Shown here piece by piece: positions 52,387 through 61,143 of a stretch of 64,000 bases of DNA (positions within the stretch are counted from its first letter, which is position 1; every line of letters starts with the position of its first letter). This DNA comes from Candidatus Accumulibacter affinis (GTDB lineage Bacteria > Pseudomonadota > Gammaproteobacteria > Burkholderiales > Rhodocyclaceae): NCBI GenBank assembly GCA_016713625.1, contig JADJOT010000008.1, forward strand, positions 434,001 through 498,000, in the 5' to 3' direction. Both the position numbers and the translations under genes were made by a program. The notes under the pieces were generated by a model. The model saw only the letters and a list, made by a program, of their open reading frames with translations. It searched no databases and had not been told where the DNA came from.

Positions 52387-53145
52387 ATGATTCGTCCCCT
52401 GCTACGTGGCGTCTGCCTCGGTTGTGCGTGCGCGGTGCTTGCGGGATGCGGCGGATTTCCGGCGGGCCCCGCGGAGCGGGCGATTGCGGCACCATCCCCG
52501 AACTACAATGCCCGCCGGCCAAATTTCGTGATCGTCCACGACACCAGCAGTGGCAACGTCGAGCGTGCCCTCAAGACGCTCACCGATCCGGCCCGCGAAG
52601 TTAGCTCGCATTACCTGATCGGACGCGACGGCACTTTGTACCAACTCGTCGACGAGGATAAGCGCGCCTGGCACGCCGGCGCATCGTGGTGGGGAGGCCA
52701 TACCGATCTCAACTCGGCGTCGATCGGCATCGAGCTCGACAACACCGGTGCCGAAGCCTACGCCGAGGCTCAAATCGTGAGTCTCCTGGAACTGTTGAAG
52801 GGTTTGCAGGAACGTTACCGGATTCCGGCGAGCAATTTTCTCGGACATGGCGACATCGCCGTGCGTCGAAAAGTCGATCCGAGCCGCTACTTCCCCTGGG
52901 AACGTCTGGCGAGGGAGGGGTTCGGTTTGTGGTGTCGCGAAGCAGTGCCGGCGCCGATCCCGGATCGTTTCGATTCCCTGCTTGCACTACAGGCCATCGG
53001 TTACGACGTCGCTGACCCGGCGGCCGCCCGGGCAGCGTTTCGTCGGCATTTTCTCGGCGTCGACACGGACGGGGCAGTCAGTGAGGAGGAACGACAGCTG
53101 CTGCAGTGCCTGGTACTCGAGAAGCGTCAGAAGCGCGCGCCGTAA
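52387..53145 (+). CDS. AmiD-like N-acetylmuramoyl-L-alanine amidase lipoprotein
   Basis: From ATG 52387 the product is 252 aa with a lipobox VLAGC, so it is likely anchored in the outer membrane. The amidase_2 domain has the zinc ligands His in FVIVHDTSSG, His in NFLGHGDIAVRRKVDPS and the conserved Asp after Lys; also SSHYLIGRDGTLYQLVDE, AWHAGASWWGG and SIGIELDN. E. coli AmiD cleaves the stem peptide from muramic acid in turnover products. A C-terminal helical peptidoglycan-binding-like segment (LLALQAIGYDV) fits. TTG 52375 is an alternative start. Confidence 0.92.
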   Translation: MIRPLLRGVCLGCACAVLAGCGGFPAGPAERAIAAPSPNYNARRPNFVIVHDTSSGNVERALKTLTDPAREVSSHYLIGRDGTLYQLVDEDKRAWHAGASWWGGHTDLNSASIGIELDNTGAEAYAEAQIVSLLELLKGLQERYRIPASNFLGHGDIAVRRKVDPSRYFPWERLAREGFGLWCREAVPAPIPDRFDSLLALQAIGYDVADPAAARAAFRRHFLGVDTDGAVSEEERQLLQCLVLEKRQKRAP

Positions 53146-53325
53146 ACCCGCAGCCGGCGGTGGCATCCGATTCGTCGCCAGGTCCGAACCCTGGTTCGCA
53201 GATCCACGTCGAGACAGTCCGTGCCGGGTCGTCGATCGACTGGTCAGCGACAAGTTGCGCGTGTACTTCACTCATCGCGTCAGTATCGGCGGCTTCCTGT
53301 CATCACTCGGGAGGGAAATTTCCGA

Positions 53326-53355
53326 TTGACTGGCCCTGCAAGAATCCGGGATACT
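53326..53355 (+). promoter_or_regulatory. Candidate sigma70 promoter for the porin gene
   Basis: TTGACT (5 of 6 matches) at 53326-53331 and GATACT (4 of 6) at 53350-53355 are separated by 18 bp, and lie about 50 bp before the porin ATG. Confidence 0.4.
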
Positions 53356-53405
53356 GATTCTGCGGGCGCTGGTTTTCCTTTCCTTGAACGTGACTGGAAC
53401 TTGCC

Positions 53406-54767
53406 ATGATCATCAGACACCGGACTTTCGCTGGCCTCTCCGTGGTGACCATCGCCCTTGTCCTTGCGCTGGCCGCTCCGGCGACGCTGGCGGCGGACGC
53501 CACTGCCAGCGGCAACCTGCCGGCTCCCGAGTTGCTGCAGACGGACTACTCTCTCGACGATTACCTCACCGGCAGTTGGGGTGGCATCAGGGATAACTGG
53601 AAGCGACAGGGCTTCGAGTTCAACTTGAATTATACGAGCGAGCCCATGGTCAACGTTGCCGGCGGCGAGAAGCGCGGCGGCACCTACGCCGACAACATCG
53701 CGCTGGATCTTGGTTTCGACCTCGAACGGATCGCCGGGATCAAGAATACCAGCCTGCTGATCAAGCTCTCTCAACGCGACGGCAGATCGGTCTCCCAGCA
53801 ATACATCGCGCCTTCGGTGGGCGGCAACGTGTTCACCGTGCAGGAACTGTACGGCGGTGAAACCTTCAAACTGGCCAACGTCCAGTTCACCACCCGCTTT
53901 CTCGACGACCGTCTGAATCTGGCCTACGGGCGCCTGGTGGCCAACGATGACTTCCTGCGCTCGAACCTGTATTGCCAGTTCCTCAACAACTCCTTCTGTG
54001 GCAGCCCGAAGCCGGTCTTTCTGCAGAATCCCTTTACCTTTACCGCCTACCCACTGGCCACCTGGGGCGTGCGGGCGCGCTACGACACGCCGAATCGCGA
54101 CTGGACCTTTCAGCTGGCCGTTTATGACGGCGATCCCGAGGACAAGGGCGGCAATCCGGCGAAGCCGCCGAACAACCCGCACGGCACCAACTGGGGCTGG
54201 GGCAATAACGGCGTGACCCTGGCCGCCGAGGCGCAATATCACCTCAACCGCGATTCTCTGCAGGCTCTGCCAGGAGTCTACAAGATCGGGGCTTATTACC
54301 TCACCGGGCAGTTCCAGAACGTCGCCAGCATCACCAATGAGACCGAGCGCGGCAATGCCACGGGCTGGCTGCTGGCCGAACAGATGCTCTACCGCGAGGC
54401 GCCCGGGGACAAGCGTGGGCTATGGGGCTTCGGCTCGCTGGTCTTCAGCCTGACCAATGACACCAACCCGATGACCTGGTATTTCAACGCCGGGCTGGTT
54501 TATCAGGGACTCTTTCGCGGTCGGCCGAAGGACACTACGGGTCTGGCAATCACCAGCGGCTGGTTCGGCGACCAGGTCAACTCGGCGCAGGCCGCCCAGG
54601 GGCTGCCCAGCAAGACCTATGAGGCGGTCATCGAACTCAATCACATGTTTGTTGTCGGCAACGGCCTGCTGATCGGGCCGGACCTTCAGTACATCATCCG
54701 CCCCGCGGGCACGAGGGACATCGATAACGCCCTGGCCCTTGGCGCCAAGCTGAGCATTCAGTTCTGA
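53406..54767 (+). CDS. OprB-family carbohydrate-selective porin
   Basis: The 453-residue protein has a signal peptide (VVTIALVLALAAPATLA, cleavage near residue 30). LTGSWGGIRDNWKRQGFEF is the N-terminal signature of OprB porins, and the end, DNALALGAKLSIQF, has the C-terminal Phe of outer-membrane barrels. OprB proteins admit glucose and other sugars. It lies 22 bp before the PTS genes, so the three form a sugar-uptake operon, with the outer-membrane step here. Length is normal for the family. Confidence 0.92.
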   Translation: MIIRHRTFAGLSVVTIALVLALAAPATLAADATASGNLPAPELLQTDYSLDDYLTGSWGGIRDNWKRQGFEFNLNYTSEPMVNVAGGEKRGGTYADNIALDLGFDLERIAGIKNTSLLIKLSQRDGRSVSQQYIAPSVGGNVFTVQELYGGETFKLANVQFTTRFLDDRLNLAYGRLVANDDFLRSNLYCQFLNNSFCGSPKPVFLQNPFTFTAYPLATWGVRARYDTPNRDWTFQLAVYDGDPEDKGGNPAKPPNNPHGTNWGWGNNGVTLAAEAQYHLNRDSLQALPGVYKIGAYYLTGQFQNVASITNETERGNATGWLLAEQMLYREAPGDKRGLWGFGSLVFSLTNDTNPMTWYFNAGLVYQGLFRGRPKDTTGLAITSGWFGDQVNSAQAAQGLPSKTYEAVIELNHMFVVGNGLLIGPDLQYIIRPAGTRDIDNALALGAKLSIQF

Positions 54768-54789
54768 TCGTTTCTTCGGGAGAAGGATA

Positions 54790-57327
54790 GTGGCCGTAGT
54801 CGAGCTTAAAGCCCCTGTGGACGGGGTCATTCTGCCTCTGGAGCAGGTCCCCGACCCGGTGTTCTCGCAGAAAATGGTCGGCGACGGCGTGTCGATCGAC
54901 CCCTTGAGCGAAGTCCTCGTCGCCCCCTGTGCCGGCACCATTACGCAGCTCCACCACGCCGGTCATGCGGTGACCGTGACCAGCGCCGAGGGGCTCGAGG
55001 TGCTGTTGCACATCGGTCTCGATACCGTGGCGCTGAAGGGCGAGGGTTTCACCGCGAAGGTCGAAGTCGGACAACAGGTCGCCTGCGGCGACCCCCTGAT
55101 CGCCTTTGATGCCGATTACCTGGCGACCCATGCCAAGAGCCTGCTGACCCTGATGATCGTCACCAACGGCGAAGTCGTTGCCGAGCTCAAGGCGCACCGC
55201 GGCAAGGTTCGCGCCGGCCAGGACGTTTGCCTGACGCTGACCCTGGCGGGGGCTGCTGCCGGAGCGCAGGAGGTGCACGGCAAGCGCGTCGTTTCGCAGT
55301 CTATCGTCATTGCCAACCCGAGCGGGCTGCACGCGCGTCCGGCGGCGGTACTCGCCAGTCTGGCCAAGCAGTTCAAGTCGAAGGTGCTGCTGCAACGCGG
55401 CGACGATCAGGCGAACGCCAAGAGCCTGACCGCGGTGATGGGAATTGCCATCGGCCACGGTGACAAGGTGGTGCTGATTGCCGAGGGCCCCGATGCCCAG
55501 CAGGCGATCGACACGATCAGCCCGGAACTCGCCGCCGGCCTCGGCGACGAAGGCAGCCGGCCGGCTCCGGCTCCGGCTACGGCGACTACCGAGCCGGACC
55601 CGGCCAGGGCACCGGCGCCACGCCCACAGTCCGGGGATGCGAACCTGCTGCTCGGGGTGGCGGCATCGCCGGGGCTGGGGGTGGGCAAGGTCTACCAGCT
55701 CCGCCGTGAGGAAGTGCAGGTCGCCGAAAGCGGCGACGCCGACCCGGGCAGGGAGCGGCGCAAGCTCGAAGATGCGCTGGAACGTGGCAAGAACGAGCTG
55801 GAAGCTCTACAGAACGAGTTGAAGGCGCAGGCCGACGCCAAGAAAGCCGCGATCTTCGCCGCCCACCAGGAATTGCTCGACGACCCGGGTCTGCTCGACA
55901 TCGCCGAAAGCGCCATGGCCAAGGGCAAGAGCGCGGCCTGGGCCTGGCAGCGCGCCTACCTGACGCTGGCCGAGAAGCTCGCCGGCCTCAAAAACGAGGT
56001 GATGGCCGGACGCGCCGCCGACCTGCGCGACGTCGGCCGGCGCGTGCTCGGCATCCTTACCGGTCAGGCGGTGCAGGCGCCGCGGCCGCCGGCTGGCTCG
56101 ATCCTGATTGCCGAGGACCTGGCACCCTCGGATACCGCCAAGCTCAACCCGGCGGAGGTCTTCGGCTTTGCCACCGTCGGTGGCGGCGCCACCTCGCATG
56201 TGGCGATTCTGGCGCGCGCGCTGGACATCCCGGCGATCGCCGGCATCGACCCGCGCGCCCTCGACCTGCCCGACGGCGCCGACGTCATTCTCGACGGCGG
56301 CAAGGGGCAGTTGCGCATCCATCCCGATCCGGCCGAGGTTCTCCGAATCAGCGAGGTCAAGCTGCGCATGGCAGCGAAGAAGGCTGCCGATCTGGCGGCC
56401 GCCTGCGCGCCAGCGAACACCACCGACGGTCACCACATCGAGGTCGTGGCCAACATCGGCGGACTCGCCGACGCGCAGAAGGGGATGCTCCTCGGGGCCG
56501 AAGGGGTCGGGCTGCTACGCTCCGAGTTCCTCTACCTCGACCGCGCCTCGGCCCCCAGCGAGGACGAGCAGACGGCGATCTATGCCGAGATCGCCCGCGC
56601 TCTGGCCGGCCGGCCGCTGATCATCCGCACGCTCGACGTGGGCGGCGACAAGCCGCTGCCTTACCTGCCGATGCCGCGCGAAGAGAACCCCTTCCTGGGC
56701 ATCCGCGGCGTGCGCATCGGCCTCGACCGCCCGGAGATCCTGCGCACCCAGGTGCGGGCCATCCTGCGCGCAGGCAAGGGCCAACAGATTCGCATGATGT
56801 TTCCGATGATCGCCACCCTCGACGAAATCCGCTCGGTGAAGGGGCTGGTCGAAGAGGAGCGAGCCCGGCTTCCCGACGCCGACCCGGTCGAACTGGGAAT
56901 CATGGTCGAGGTTCCTTCGGCTGCCATCCTGGCCCGGCAGTTCGCCCGCGAGGTGAGCTTCTTCTCGATCGGCACCAACGACCTGACCCAGTACACCCTG
57001 GCCATGGACCGCGGTCACCCCAAGCTCGCCGCCAAGGCGGACGCGATGAACCCGGCGGTGCTGCAGCTGATCGCCCTGACCGTGCAGGGGGCGAACGCGG
57101 AAGGCAAGTGGGTGGGAGTCTGCGGCGGTGTCGCCAGCGATCCCCAGGCCGTGCCGATCCTGGTCGGGCTCGGGGTCAGGGAGCTGTCGGTGAGCGTCCC
57201 GGCCATCCCGGCAGTCAAGGCAGCGGTGCGGCAGTACTCGCTGGCCGAATGCCAGGCCCTTGCCCAACAGGCTCTGGCCCAGGGAACCGCCGCCGAGGTG
57301 CGCGCCCTGGTGGCCAGCGATTACTGA
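54790..57327 (+). CDS. PTS EIIA(Glc)-HPr-EI fusion protein
   Basis: Three PTS proteins are joined (845 aa). EIIA of the glucose type (about 1-150) has the phosphoryl His in VLLHIGLDTVALKGEGF. HPr (about 160-250) has His in NPSGLHARPAAVLASL. EI (about 285-845) has the His loop GGGATSHVAILARALDIP, LRSEFLYLDR, RTLDVGGDKPLPYL and FSIGTNDLTQYTLAMDRGH. It passes phosphate from PEP through EI and HPr to EIIA, then to the EIIB on the next gene. Start is GTG with AGAAGGA upstream. Fusions of this order are known from fructose and GlcNAc systems. Confidence 0.95.
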   Translation: MAVVELKAPVDGVILPLEQVPDPVFSQKMVGDGVSIDPLSEVLVAPCAGTITQLHHAGHAVTVTSAEGLEVLLHIGLDTVALKGEGFTAKVEVGQQVACGDPLIAFDADYLATHAKSLLTLMIVTNGEVVAELKAHRGKVRAGQDVCLTLTLAGAAAGAQEVHGKRVVSQSIVIANPSGLHARPAAVLASLAKQFKSKVLLQRGDDQANAKSLTAVMGIAIGHGDKVVLIAEGPDAQQAIDTISPELAAGLGDEGSRPAPAPATATTEPDPARAPAPRPQSGDANLLLGVAASPGLGVGKVYQLRREEVQVAESGDADPGRERRKLEDALERGKNELEALQNELKAQADAKKAAIFAAHQELLDDPGLLDIAESAMAKGKSAAWAWQRAYLTLAEKLAGLKNEVMAGRAADLRDVGRRVLGILTGQAVQAPRPPAGSILIAEDLAPSDTAKLNPAEVFGFATVGGGATSHVAILARALDIPAIAGIDPRALDLPDGADVILDGGKGQLRIHPDPAEVLRISEVKLRMAAKKAADLAAACAPANTTDGHHIEVVANIGGLADAQKGMLLGAEGVGLLRSEFLYLDRASAPSEDEQTAIYAEIARALAGRPLIIRTLDVGGDKPLPYLPMPREENPFLGIRGVRIGLDRPEILRTQVRAILRAGKGQQIRMMFPMIATLDEIRSVKGLVEEERARLPDADPVELGIMVEVPSAAILARQFAREVSFFSIGTNDLTQYTLAMDRGHPKLAAKADAMNPAVLQLIALTVQGANAEGKWVGVCGGVASDPQAVPILVGLGVRELSVSVPAIPAVKAAVRQYSLAECQALAQQALAQGTAAEVRALVASDY

Positions 57328-57348
57328 CCCGACGCAAGGAGATCCACC

Positions 57349-59439
57349 ATGAGCCTCTCATCCCTTTGGGGAAAAACCTTCGGCGGTCTGCAGAAGATCG
57401 GCAAGGCCCTGATGCTGCCGGTGTCGGTGCTGCCGGTGGCCGGCATTCTGCTTGGTGTCGGAGCGTCGATCGCCCGCGAGGCGCGTACTCCTTGGATCGC
57501 CGAGGTCGGCCGCATCATGGCCGCCTCCGGCGACGCCATCTTCATGATCCTGCCACTGATCTTCGCCATCGGCGTCGTCCTCGGCTTCACCAAGAACGAT
57601 GGCGTCGCGGCCCTGGCGGCGAGCGTCGGCTATTTCGTTCTGCTCGCCGCACTCGGGGTGATCGGGCTGGTCTTCATCGGCTGGATGGCGCCCGCCGAAC
57701 CCCTGCGCATCACCGGCGACGGCGGCAAGGCGGTGCATGTCGAATACGACACCGCACGCGGGAATTTCCTCTGCCTCGACAAGGACGGGCGAACCCTGGC
57801 CAAGCTCAGGGCTTCCGAGCTGAACAATGGCGCGATGACCTGCGACGGCGTCAGCGTCGCCTTTGTCCTGCAGGCCGGCCAGGGCGAGGAGGGCGCCATC
57901 GCCCTCTACGACGCCGGTCAGGGCAAGCTGATTCCCTTCCCGGCGGCCCGCAGCCGCGCCGAGATCAAGAAGATCTTCGGCGTCGAGTCGATTGACACCG
58001 GCGTCTTCGGGGGCATTCTGATCGGACTGATCAGCGCCGCTCTGTTCAACCGCTACTACCGGATCTCGTTGCCAGCCTATCTCGGTTTCTTCGCCGGCAA
58101 GCGCTTCGTGCCGATCGTCGTCTCGTTTGCGGCGATCGCGCTGGCGGCGGTGCTGGCGGTCATCTGGCCGCCGATCGGCGCAGCCATCCGCGACTTCGGC
58201 GACTGGGCGGCCTACGGCAACCCGGCGGCGGCGGTGACCATCTACGGGGTCGTCGAGCGCATGCTGCTGCCCTTCGGCCTGCATCACATCTGGAACGTCC
58301 CCTTCTTTTTCGAGGTCGGGACCTACGTCGATCCGCAGACCGGCAAGACCGTCCATGGGGTCATCAGCCGCTTTTTCGCCGGCGATTACGCGGCAGCCAT
58401 CCTCGGCGGCGGCTTCGTCTTCAAGATGTTCGGGCTGCCTGCCGCAGCCTTCGCGATTTACCAGACCGCCAAGCCCGAGAACAAGGCGCGGGTCGCCGGC
58501 ATCATGGGCTCGGCGGCGCTGACCGCTTTCCTGACCGGGATCACCGAACCGCTGGAGTTCGCCTTCCTGTTCGTCGCGCCGCTGCTCTACGCGGTGCATG
58601 CCGTTCTCGTCGGCCTGGCCTACCTGGTCACCTATCTGCTCGGTGCCCGCCTCGGCTACAGCTTCAGCCACGGCTTCATCGACTATGCGCTGTACTTCGT
58701 CAACGACATCAAGCCCTGGCTGATCCTGGTCCTCGGTCCGATCTTCGCTGCCGTTTACTACTTCGTCTTTCGCATCCTGATTCTGCGCTTCGACCTCAAG
58801 ACTCCCGGCCGCGAGGACGAGAGCGTCGATATTGCCGATCTCGCCGACGTCAAGGGCCAGGTCGCCGATGACTTCGCTCGGGAACTGGTCCTGGCCTTCG
58901 GCGGCAAGAGCAACATTCGCGGAATCGACGCCTGTATCACCCGCCTGCGCATCGAGGTGGCGGCCATCGACCGGGCCAACCCGGCGAAGCTCAAGGCGCT
59001 CGGGGCGGCCGGGGTGGTGGTGGTCGGCAACAACCTGCAGGCCATTTTCGGGCCCAGGTCGGACAACCTGAAGACCGACATGGAAGAGTATCTGCGCACC
59101 GCCGGAGCCGAGGCCGAGCTGCCGACCGGTGCCGCCGCGCCCAAGGTCGCTTACCAGGCCGACGAACTGCGCCCCCGCCACCGCGATCCCCGGGCACCCG
59201 AGCTGGCGCGCGCCATCCTCGCGGGTCTGGGCGGCAGCGCCAACGTCCAGCTGGCCGAAGCCTGTGCCGAAACGCGGCTGCGCGTCGCCGTGGTCGACGG
59301 CGGCAAGCTCGACGAGCGCGCCCTCGAGGCGGCCGGTGTCCACGGCATCCTGCGGTTGCCCAACAACGTCCTGCATCTGCTGCTCGGACTCAACGCCGAT
59401 CAGTACGCGGCCGAGATCAAGGCCACGATGGCGGGGTAG
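57349..59439 (+). CDS. PTS glucose/N-acetylglucosamine-type EIICBB transporter
   Basis: The 696-residue protein has an EIIC domain (KALMLPVSVLPVAGILLGVG, PFGLHHIWNVPFFFEVG, FLTGITEPLEFAFLFVAP) and two EIIB domains at the C-terminus: the first with Cys in GIDACITRLRIEV, the second with Cys in AEACAETRLRVAV. NPF and HGFIDYALYF match the Nag/Glc family. An extra region of about 90 residues (about 120-215, with little hydrophobicity) interrupts the membrane part between helix 3 and SIDTGVFGGILIG. It transports and phosphorylates a sugar, probably glucose or GlcNAc. It follows the EI fusion by 21 bp; AAGGAG is upstream. Confidence 0.92.
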   Translation: MSLSSLWGKTFGGLQKIGKALMLPVSVLPVAGILLGVGASIAREARTPWIAEVGRIMAASGDAIFMILPLIFAIGVVLGFTKNDGVAALAASVGYFVLLAALGVIGLVFIGWMAPAEPLRITGDGGKAVHVEYDTARGNFLCLDKDGRTLAKLRASELNNGAMTCDGVSVAFVLQAGQGEEGAIALYDAGQGKLIPFPAARSRAEIKKIFGVESIDTGVFGGILIGLISAALFNRYYRISLPAYLGFFAGKRFVPIVVSFAAIALAAVLAVIWPPIGAAIRDFGDWAAYGNPAAAVTIYGVVERMLLPFGLHHIWNVPFFFEVGTYVDPQTGKTVHGVISRFFAGDYAAAILGGGFVFKMFGLPAAAFAIYQTAKPENKARVAGIMGSAALTAFLTGITEPLEFAFLFVAPLLYAVHAVLVGLAYLVTYLLGARLGYSFSHGFIDYALYFVNDIKPWLILVLGPIFAAVYYFVFRILILRFDLKTPGREDESVDIADLADVKGQVADDFARELVLAFGGKSNIRGIDACITRLRIEVAAIDRANPAKLKALGAAGVVVVGNNLQAIFGPRSDNLKTDMEEYLRTAGAEAELPTGAAAPKVAYQADELRPRHRDPRAPELARAILAGLGGSANVQLAEACAETRLRVAVVDGGKLDERALEAAGVHGILRLPNNVLHLLLGLNADQYAAEIKATMAG

Positions 59440-59453
59440 CGAAGCATGCTCTG

Positions 59454-60080
59454 GTGGCGGCTATTCATCCAGGGATGCTTCTTTCGGCAGGCGTTCTGCA
59501 GCCGGCGGCGGCCGCCGACGCGCGCAATCTGCGGGTCGACGGCAGCAATCAGCGGCTGGCGCTGGTGATCGGCGATTTCTATTTCCGGCCGCCTGCGGAC
59601 GTGCCGCCCCCACCGCCGCCAGCGCGCCCACCGTCCGCTCCTGTGACCGATCCGCCCGGCGCCGGCCAGCCTGTGGTCGCGCGGGCGGAGGCAGGGAACG
59701 CCAAACCCACCACCGATCGAATTGCGCGTGAACGTGCCGTTGATTCGACTCCATCCATCCCCTACATCGGTGGCCTTTGGAGCGATCGCGACCACCCGAA
59801 CAACATCTCTCAGGTTGATCAAGACGGCACTGGCTTTCGCTTCACGCGACGGGGTGTCCTGCCAAATGGAATTCAATACGAGTCGTCGGGCAGTGGTACG
59901 ATCATTGTTGGGCAGCGCCATACGAGTAGCTACAGCGCAAGATACAACTCGGGCGCGAAATCCACAGGAAACTGTTCAGGTGTTGTGTCTGCGGACGGGC
60001 AGAGCATAGAATCAAGCTGTAAGGATTCGCTGTTGGGCACCTTTTCTATACTGCGATACGGTGAAATGGGGTGTGGTTGA
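59454..60080 (+). CDS. Exported protein with caspase-like N-terminal fragment
   Basis: The product is 208 aa. It has a signal-like start (MLLSAGVLQPAAAADA) and RLALVIGDFYFRPP, which resembles the first strand of caspase-like peptidases (RVALVIGNxxY), but the rest of that domain, including catalytic His and Cys, is missing. A proline-rich linker leads to a small C-terminal domain (FRFTRRGVLPNGIQYESSGS, SARYNSGAKSTGNCSG) with a beta-rich look. It may be the fused remains of a caspase gene whose core was deleted. The start is a GTG; length is uncertain. Confidence 0.55.
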   Translation: MAAIHPGMLLSAGVLQPAAAADARNLRVDGSNQRLALVIGDFYFRPPADVPPPPPPARPPSAPVTDPPGAGQPVVARAEAGNAKPTTDRIARERAVDSTPSIPYIGGLWSDRDHPNNISQVDQDGTGFRFTRRGVLPNGIQYESSGSGTIIVGQRHTSSYSARYNSGAKSTGNCSGVVSADGQSIESSCKDSLLGTFSILRYGEMGCG

Positions 60081-60118
60081 GCCACCGTTTGCCGGCGATC
60101 ATGCAGACCAGTAGACCC

Positions 60119-60155
60119 GTAGGTCGGGTTAGCCCGCAGGGCGTAACCCGACACC
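60119..60155 (+). repeat. REP-like repeat, copy 1
   Basis: The element GTAGGTCGGGTTAGCCC then GCGTAACCCGACAC is an imperfect palindrome of the GGTCGGGTTAG...TAACCCGAC type that occurs between genes in many proteobacteria. It has an inverted partner at 60297-60325. Confidence 0.65.
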
Positions 60156-60296
60156 TCCCTACCCTGTGCGCCGCGGCAATCGACTGGCCCTGTTCCAGTT
60201 TCCGCCGCTACCTCGCGGCGGGTGTCTATGCGGCCGATTGGGATCGGGTGACGGGGGATCTGGCCCGCATTGGGTGGGAGTAGGGGTGAGCGGGTG

Positions 60297-60325
60297 GTGT
60301 CGGGTTACGCCCTGCGGGTTAGCCC
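60297..60325 (-). repeat. REP-like repeat, copy 2 (inverted)
   Basis: GTGTCGGGTTACGCCCTGC followed by GGGTTAGCCC is nearly the reverse complement of copy 1 (one or two mismatches), about 140 bp away. The pair could form a long stem. DNA between them has no supported gene. Confidence 0.6.
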
Positions 60326-60472
60326 AGAGAACGCCCGTTTTGGCCTGCGGGCGACGGGTGCGGCGTCCTTTGCGGCGATGGCGGCGCTGCAGGGATCGAT
60401 GACCAGGGCTGCGAAGGGCGTATCGACGCAAGTCTGCGGGGCTTCTCTTTGGCAGCTTGACCATTCGTTCGT

Positions 60473-60545
60473 TGCCTGCTGCTTGACACGAACATCCTGG
60501 TCGCCGCGATCAAGGGTGTGCAGCGGGTGCGCGAGAGGCTGCCTC
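60473..60545 (+). pseudogene. PIN-domain (VapC-like) toxin remnant
   Basis: A short frame reads CLLLDTNILVAAIKGVQRVR, very like the start of VapC-type PIN toxins (LLDTNIxxAxIKG, with the first active-site Asp). No start, no later acidic residues and no antitoxin partner are visible, so it is at most a fragment left by deletion. Confidence 0.45.
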
Positions 60546-60591
60546 CGGTTGCCGTCGCTGCGTCCTCTTCCGCCGGGTCGGCCTGTCGACG

Positions 60592-61087
60592 ATGGCTGTG
60601 CTCGCGCTGGCCAGTCCCTTCGCAGTCCCTTGCGCAGAAGCCGCCAACTACGCGCTGATCATGACCATCGGCGAGTATGCGAACCCCGCCGCCAGGTTGT
60701 CCGGCATCGATATCGACGCGCGCAAGGCGGTGACCATCGCCGAGGCCATGGGGGGTGCCACGACGCAACATCCAGCAGCTCAGCGACCGGCCGTTGTCGG
60801 CGGACGGCATCCGGCAGGCGATCGCGCGGCTCGCCAGCAGGGTAGGCCGTGGCGATGGCCTCTTTCTCTACTACCCGGGACACGGAACGCAGACCGCGGG
60901 CGCTCCCGGCAAGTGCAGCGAAGGGCTGCTCGCCTACGACATGGAGATCTATGGCGCCAGCGAGCTGGTGGCCATCGACGAGTATTGAGTCGAGAAGCTC
61001 AAGGACCCGCTGCAGCCGCGCGCGGCGGCGAACCCGCGCGTCGAGATCCGCGAGTTCGGCGGCCTGCAAAGGGCCGCGCCACCCTGA
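60592..61087 (+). pseudogene. Caspase-like peptidase (C14) pseudogene
   Basis: A signal peptide and YALIMTIGEYANPAARLSGI (first caspase strand) run in one frame to about 60750. The match continues in another frame as PRRNIQQLSDRPLSADGIRQ and LFLYYPGHGTQT, with the catalytic His. A run of six G at about 60749-60754 has one extra base and explains the shift. A TGA at 60986 then interrupts the second frame before VEKLKD. No catalytic Cys motif follows before the final stop at 61085, so the C-terminal half is lost. This looks like real decay, although the G-run shift alone could be a sequencing error. Confidence 0.65.
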
Positions 61088-61143
61088 CATAGGATTAAAC
61101 TTTCACAGATACTCAGTAACGCACCGCAGGGCAAGGAGGAACA

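Larger units (their letters stand above)
60081..60591. other. Gene-poor stretch with REP-like repeats and remnants
   Basis: About 510 bp hold the two REP-like repeats and the PIN remnant and no intact gene. Several open frames run through but show no ribosome site or family motif. The stretch looks like a site of repeated insertion and deletion. Confidence 0.5.

Noticed and set aside
57358..59376. 672-codon open frame on the minus strand, antisense to the EIICBB gene
   Set aside because: The plus strand carries clear PTS motifs; the minus frame is rich in Asp, Glu, Gly and Gln as expected of a high-GC antisense shadow, with no domain.
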